Shown one piece after another: positions 6,280 through 7,443 of a stretch of 7,443 bases of DNA (position 1 is the first letter of the stretch; every line of letters begins with the position of its first letter). The notes under the pieces are model-generated. The model ran no database searches, was not told the origin of the DNA, and was given only the letters and a program-made list of their open reading frames with translations. The position numbers and the translations under genes are program-made. This DNA comes from Chthoniobacteraceae bacterium (GTDB lineage Bacteria; Verrucomicrobiota; Verrucomicrobiia; Chthoniobacterales; Chthoniobacteraceae), in NCBI GenBank assembly GCA_947478975.1, contig CANJYI010000138.1:1-7443 (forward strand), written 5' to 3'.

Positions 6280-6456
6280 CCTGTATGCCTTGGTTCTCCG
6301 GTCCCGCCGGGGCCGGCTCCCTGTTGAGGGGAACCGGGGGCGCTCGCAAAGCCTCGCTGCCGCCCGGCTTCTATCTCCGCCCCCTCCGGGTGCAAGAGGG
6401 GCTGGTCGGCGGTGGGAAACTTTTGCTGATTCGGGGGGACTAGGCAACGCCGCAGG
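6280..6456. ncRNA. Candidate structured RNA, rod-like and possibly 6S-like
   Basis: A GC-rich stretch of 177 bases without a coding frame whose ends and interior are complementary in nested order: 6280-6283 with 6453-6456, 6287-6290 with 6442-6445, 6300-6305 with 6436-6441, 6306-6308 with 6408-6410, 6313-6320 with 6398-6405, 6334-6337 with 6386-6389 and 6338-6342 with 6378-6382. About 25 bases (6411-6435, including AAACTTTTGCTGATTC) stay unpaired on one side, making a lopsided bubble. Size and shape resemble 6S RNA. Strand is unclear: G-U wobbles at 6300/6441 and in the 6313-6320 stem pair only in a plus-strand transcript, whereas the minus strand reads GCCTAGTCCCCCCGA, similar to GCCAGUCCCCUGA of E. 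coli 6S RNA. High GC makes chance pairing easy, so this is a hypothesis. Confidence 0.3.
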
Positions 6457-6484
6457 AAAACGACCAAAGAGGGGACCGCTCCCT
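6457..6484 (-). terminator. Possible weak terminator of the upstream minus-strand gene
   Basis: Eleven bases after the stop at 6494, the minus strand reads GGGA-GCGG-TCCC followed by CTCTTTGGTCGTTTTCC. The 4-bp stem with a tetraloop is short, and the T-rich stretch is interrupted, so termination would be weak. Confidence 0.3.
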
Positions 6485-6493
6485 GAACACGCG

Positions 6494-7443
6494 CTACGGC
6501 TCGAGCCGGATCGACTCCACCTCGACCGTCTCGCCGGGCTTGAGCGCCTCAATCCGCAACATCAGGCGCTGCATCCCCCCCTTGTAGCCAGGCTGGCTCT
6601 TGAGCGAGAAGGTCCTCTCGCTTCGGGGCCCCCCCACCGGCACCTCAAACACGGCGCTCCCCTCGGGATCCTCGGGACGGATCCCCTTCCAAGCCACGCG
6701 CAACCTGCCCGTCTGCGCCTTCCAAAGCGCGTTGACCTTCAGCGTGCCCGCCGACTCCGCCCGCCAAAAGGTTGCCGGTCCGTCCAAAAACAGTGTCGCC
6801 GACTGCGCCTGCAACCGCCACACACCCGCCAGCGGCACCCCACTGTCGACGCCCCCGCGCACGCTCCACCCCATCCGCCCCTTTTCAAAACGGTACGCAG
6901 GCAAGCCACGCTTGCTCTCCCACCCCTTCACCAAACCCCGGATCTCCTCCACGGTTCCCGGAACCAGACGGGTCTCGTACTCGTAGACGATGTTGTGGTC
7001 CATGTGCTCCAGCCCCACCGGCGCCAAGTAGCCGCTCGAATTGTCTCGAGGCCCTTGCTTTGAAACCTCCCCCGCAACCCAGCCCTGCTTCCAATACGTG
7101 GTGGCGGGCTGCCACACCCCTAGCCCCACCCCCTTGGCGTCCACCAAAGCCGCCCAGTGCTCGGTAGCCGTGAAACTTTTCCAAGGCGGACCCGGGTCCA
7201 CCCATTCGTTCAACGCCCCCCCGGTAAAAGGCCTGTCCCCAGTGTAAGTCACCAACTTCCGGAACTCTCCATTGGTATAAACCGCCGGAAGCTCCTGGTG
7301 CCGGGCCGGGTAAAAGGCACGGTCTTCCCTCCGGTTGGTCAACCGGGAGCGCACCTGCACCGTCTGCCCCTCCAGACGAATCCAGCTCTCCATCTCGCAC
7401 TCCCCCTCCACCCCTTCCAGCGGCCACTGCATCGGCACCACCC
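6494..7443 (-). CDS. C-terminal part of a large, probably exported beta-rich protein of unknown function
   Basis: The frame is open from the window edge to a TAG at 6494, giving at least 315 residues. The GTG at 7441 is an edge effect and not a credible start, since the sequence begins inside a beta-rich domain. Composition (many Trp, Tyr, Gly, Val; alternating polar and hydrophobic stretches) points to consecutive beta-sandwich domains. Numbered from 7441, conserved-looking segments are ELPAVYTNGEFRKLVTYTGD (50-69), FTATEHWAALVDAKGVGLGV (90-109), SSGYLAPVGLEHMDHNIVYE (135-154) and LVPGTVEEIRGLV (159-171). I associate these with uncharacterised secreted proteins, perhaps carbohydrate-acting. 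The last 110 residues look like a separate jelly-roll or carbohydrate-binding-like module ending in TVEVESIRLEP. No catalytic motif was recognised. It lies upstream of sppA but is separated by about 500 bases, so it is probably not in that operon. Confidence 0.7.
   Translation of the reverse strand, partial: VVPMQWPLEGVEGECEMESWIRLEGQTVQVRSRLTNRREDRAFYPARHQELPAVYTNGEFRKLVTYTGDRPFTGGALNEWVDPGPPWKSFTATEHWAALVDAKGVGLGVWQPATTYWKQGWVAGEVSKQGPRDNSSGYLAPVGLEHMDHNIVYEYETRLVPGTVEEIRGLVKGWESKRGLPAYRFEKGRMGWSVRGGVDSGVPLAGVWRLQAQSATLFLDGPATFWRAESAGTLKVNALWKAQTGRLRVAWKGIRPEDPEGSAVFEVPVGGPRSERTFSLKSQPGYKGGMQRLMLRIEALKPGETVEVESIRLEP

Noticed and set aside
6300..6420. Riboswitch (cyclic-di-GMP type, because of CGCAAAGCC; also cobalamin, TPP, SAM)
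   Set aside because: Only a short fragment matches the cyclic-di-GMP consensus; the partner helices and flanking motifs are missing, and no other riboswitch core was found.
6245..6490. tmRNA, RNase P RNA, SRP RNA or tRNA
   Set aside because: No CCA-ending TPsiC arm, no RNase P core motif and no SRP GGAA/AGCA asymmetric loop seen on either strand.
6245..7063. Plus-strand open frame of 272 codons covering the RNA candidate and part of the exported protein gene
   Set aside because: Arg/Pro/Leu-rich shadow without domains; the minus-strand protein has conserved-looking motifs through the shared part.

Overview
The window is a GC-rich piece of a bacterial chromosome with two blocks of genes facing each other. 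Gene content and style (paired one-helix ExbD-like proteins with Pro-rich tails, weak Shine-Dalgarno use, a large secreted beta-rich protein) suggest a member of the Planctomycetes-Verrucomicrobia-Chlamydiae group, most likely Verrucomicrobiota. That placement is an inference; there is no rRNA or other marker here to settle it. Nothing suggests a recent mobile element, phage or CRISPR array.

Plus strand, 1-2168: two consecutive genes each encode one N-terminal transmembrane helix, a long coiled-coil-like stalk, a periplasmic globular domain and a proline-rich C-terminal tail. The two helices align on the pattern Asp, six residues, Gly-Val-Leu, with the Asp placed like the proton-carrying Asp of ExbD/TolR/MotB. 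They look like two different 'B' subunits of an ExbBD/TolQR/MotAB-type proton-driven motor. The 'A' subunit is expected just upstream, outside the window. The first gene is cut by the window edge.

A 37-base convergent gap (2169-2205) holds a hairpin between the two facing stop codons.

Minus strand, 5997 down to 2206: five closely packed genes in the order sppA, CPBP-family membrane protein, thiL, tsaE, tsaB. The last four junctions are a 49-base gap and overlaps of 16, 23 and 4 bases, so this is very probably one operon. thiL-tsaE-tsaB is the same order as ydiA-ydiB-ydiC in Bacillus subtilis, but the usual followers rimI and tsaD are absent. The operon combines membrane protein quality control (SppA, CPBP), thiamine diphosphate synthesis (ThiL) and tRNA t6A37 modification (TsaE, TsaB).

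5998-6493 has no convincing protein gene. Its distal half (about 6280-6456) can fold into a rod-like structure of about 177 bases with a lopsided bubble, reminiscent of 6S RNA, but this is unproven. Its proximal half is the likely 5' region of the sppA operon.

Minus strand, 7443 down to 6494: the C-terminal part of a large, probably exported beta-rich protein of unknown function that runs off the window.
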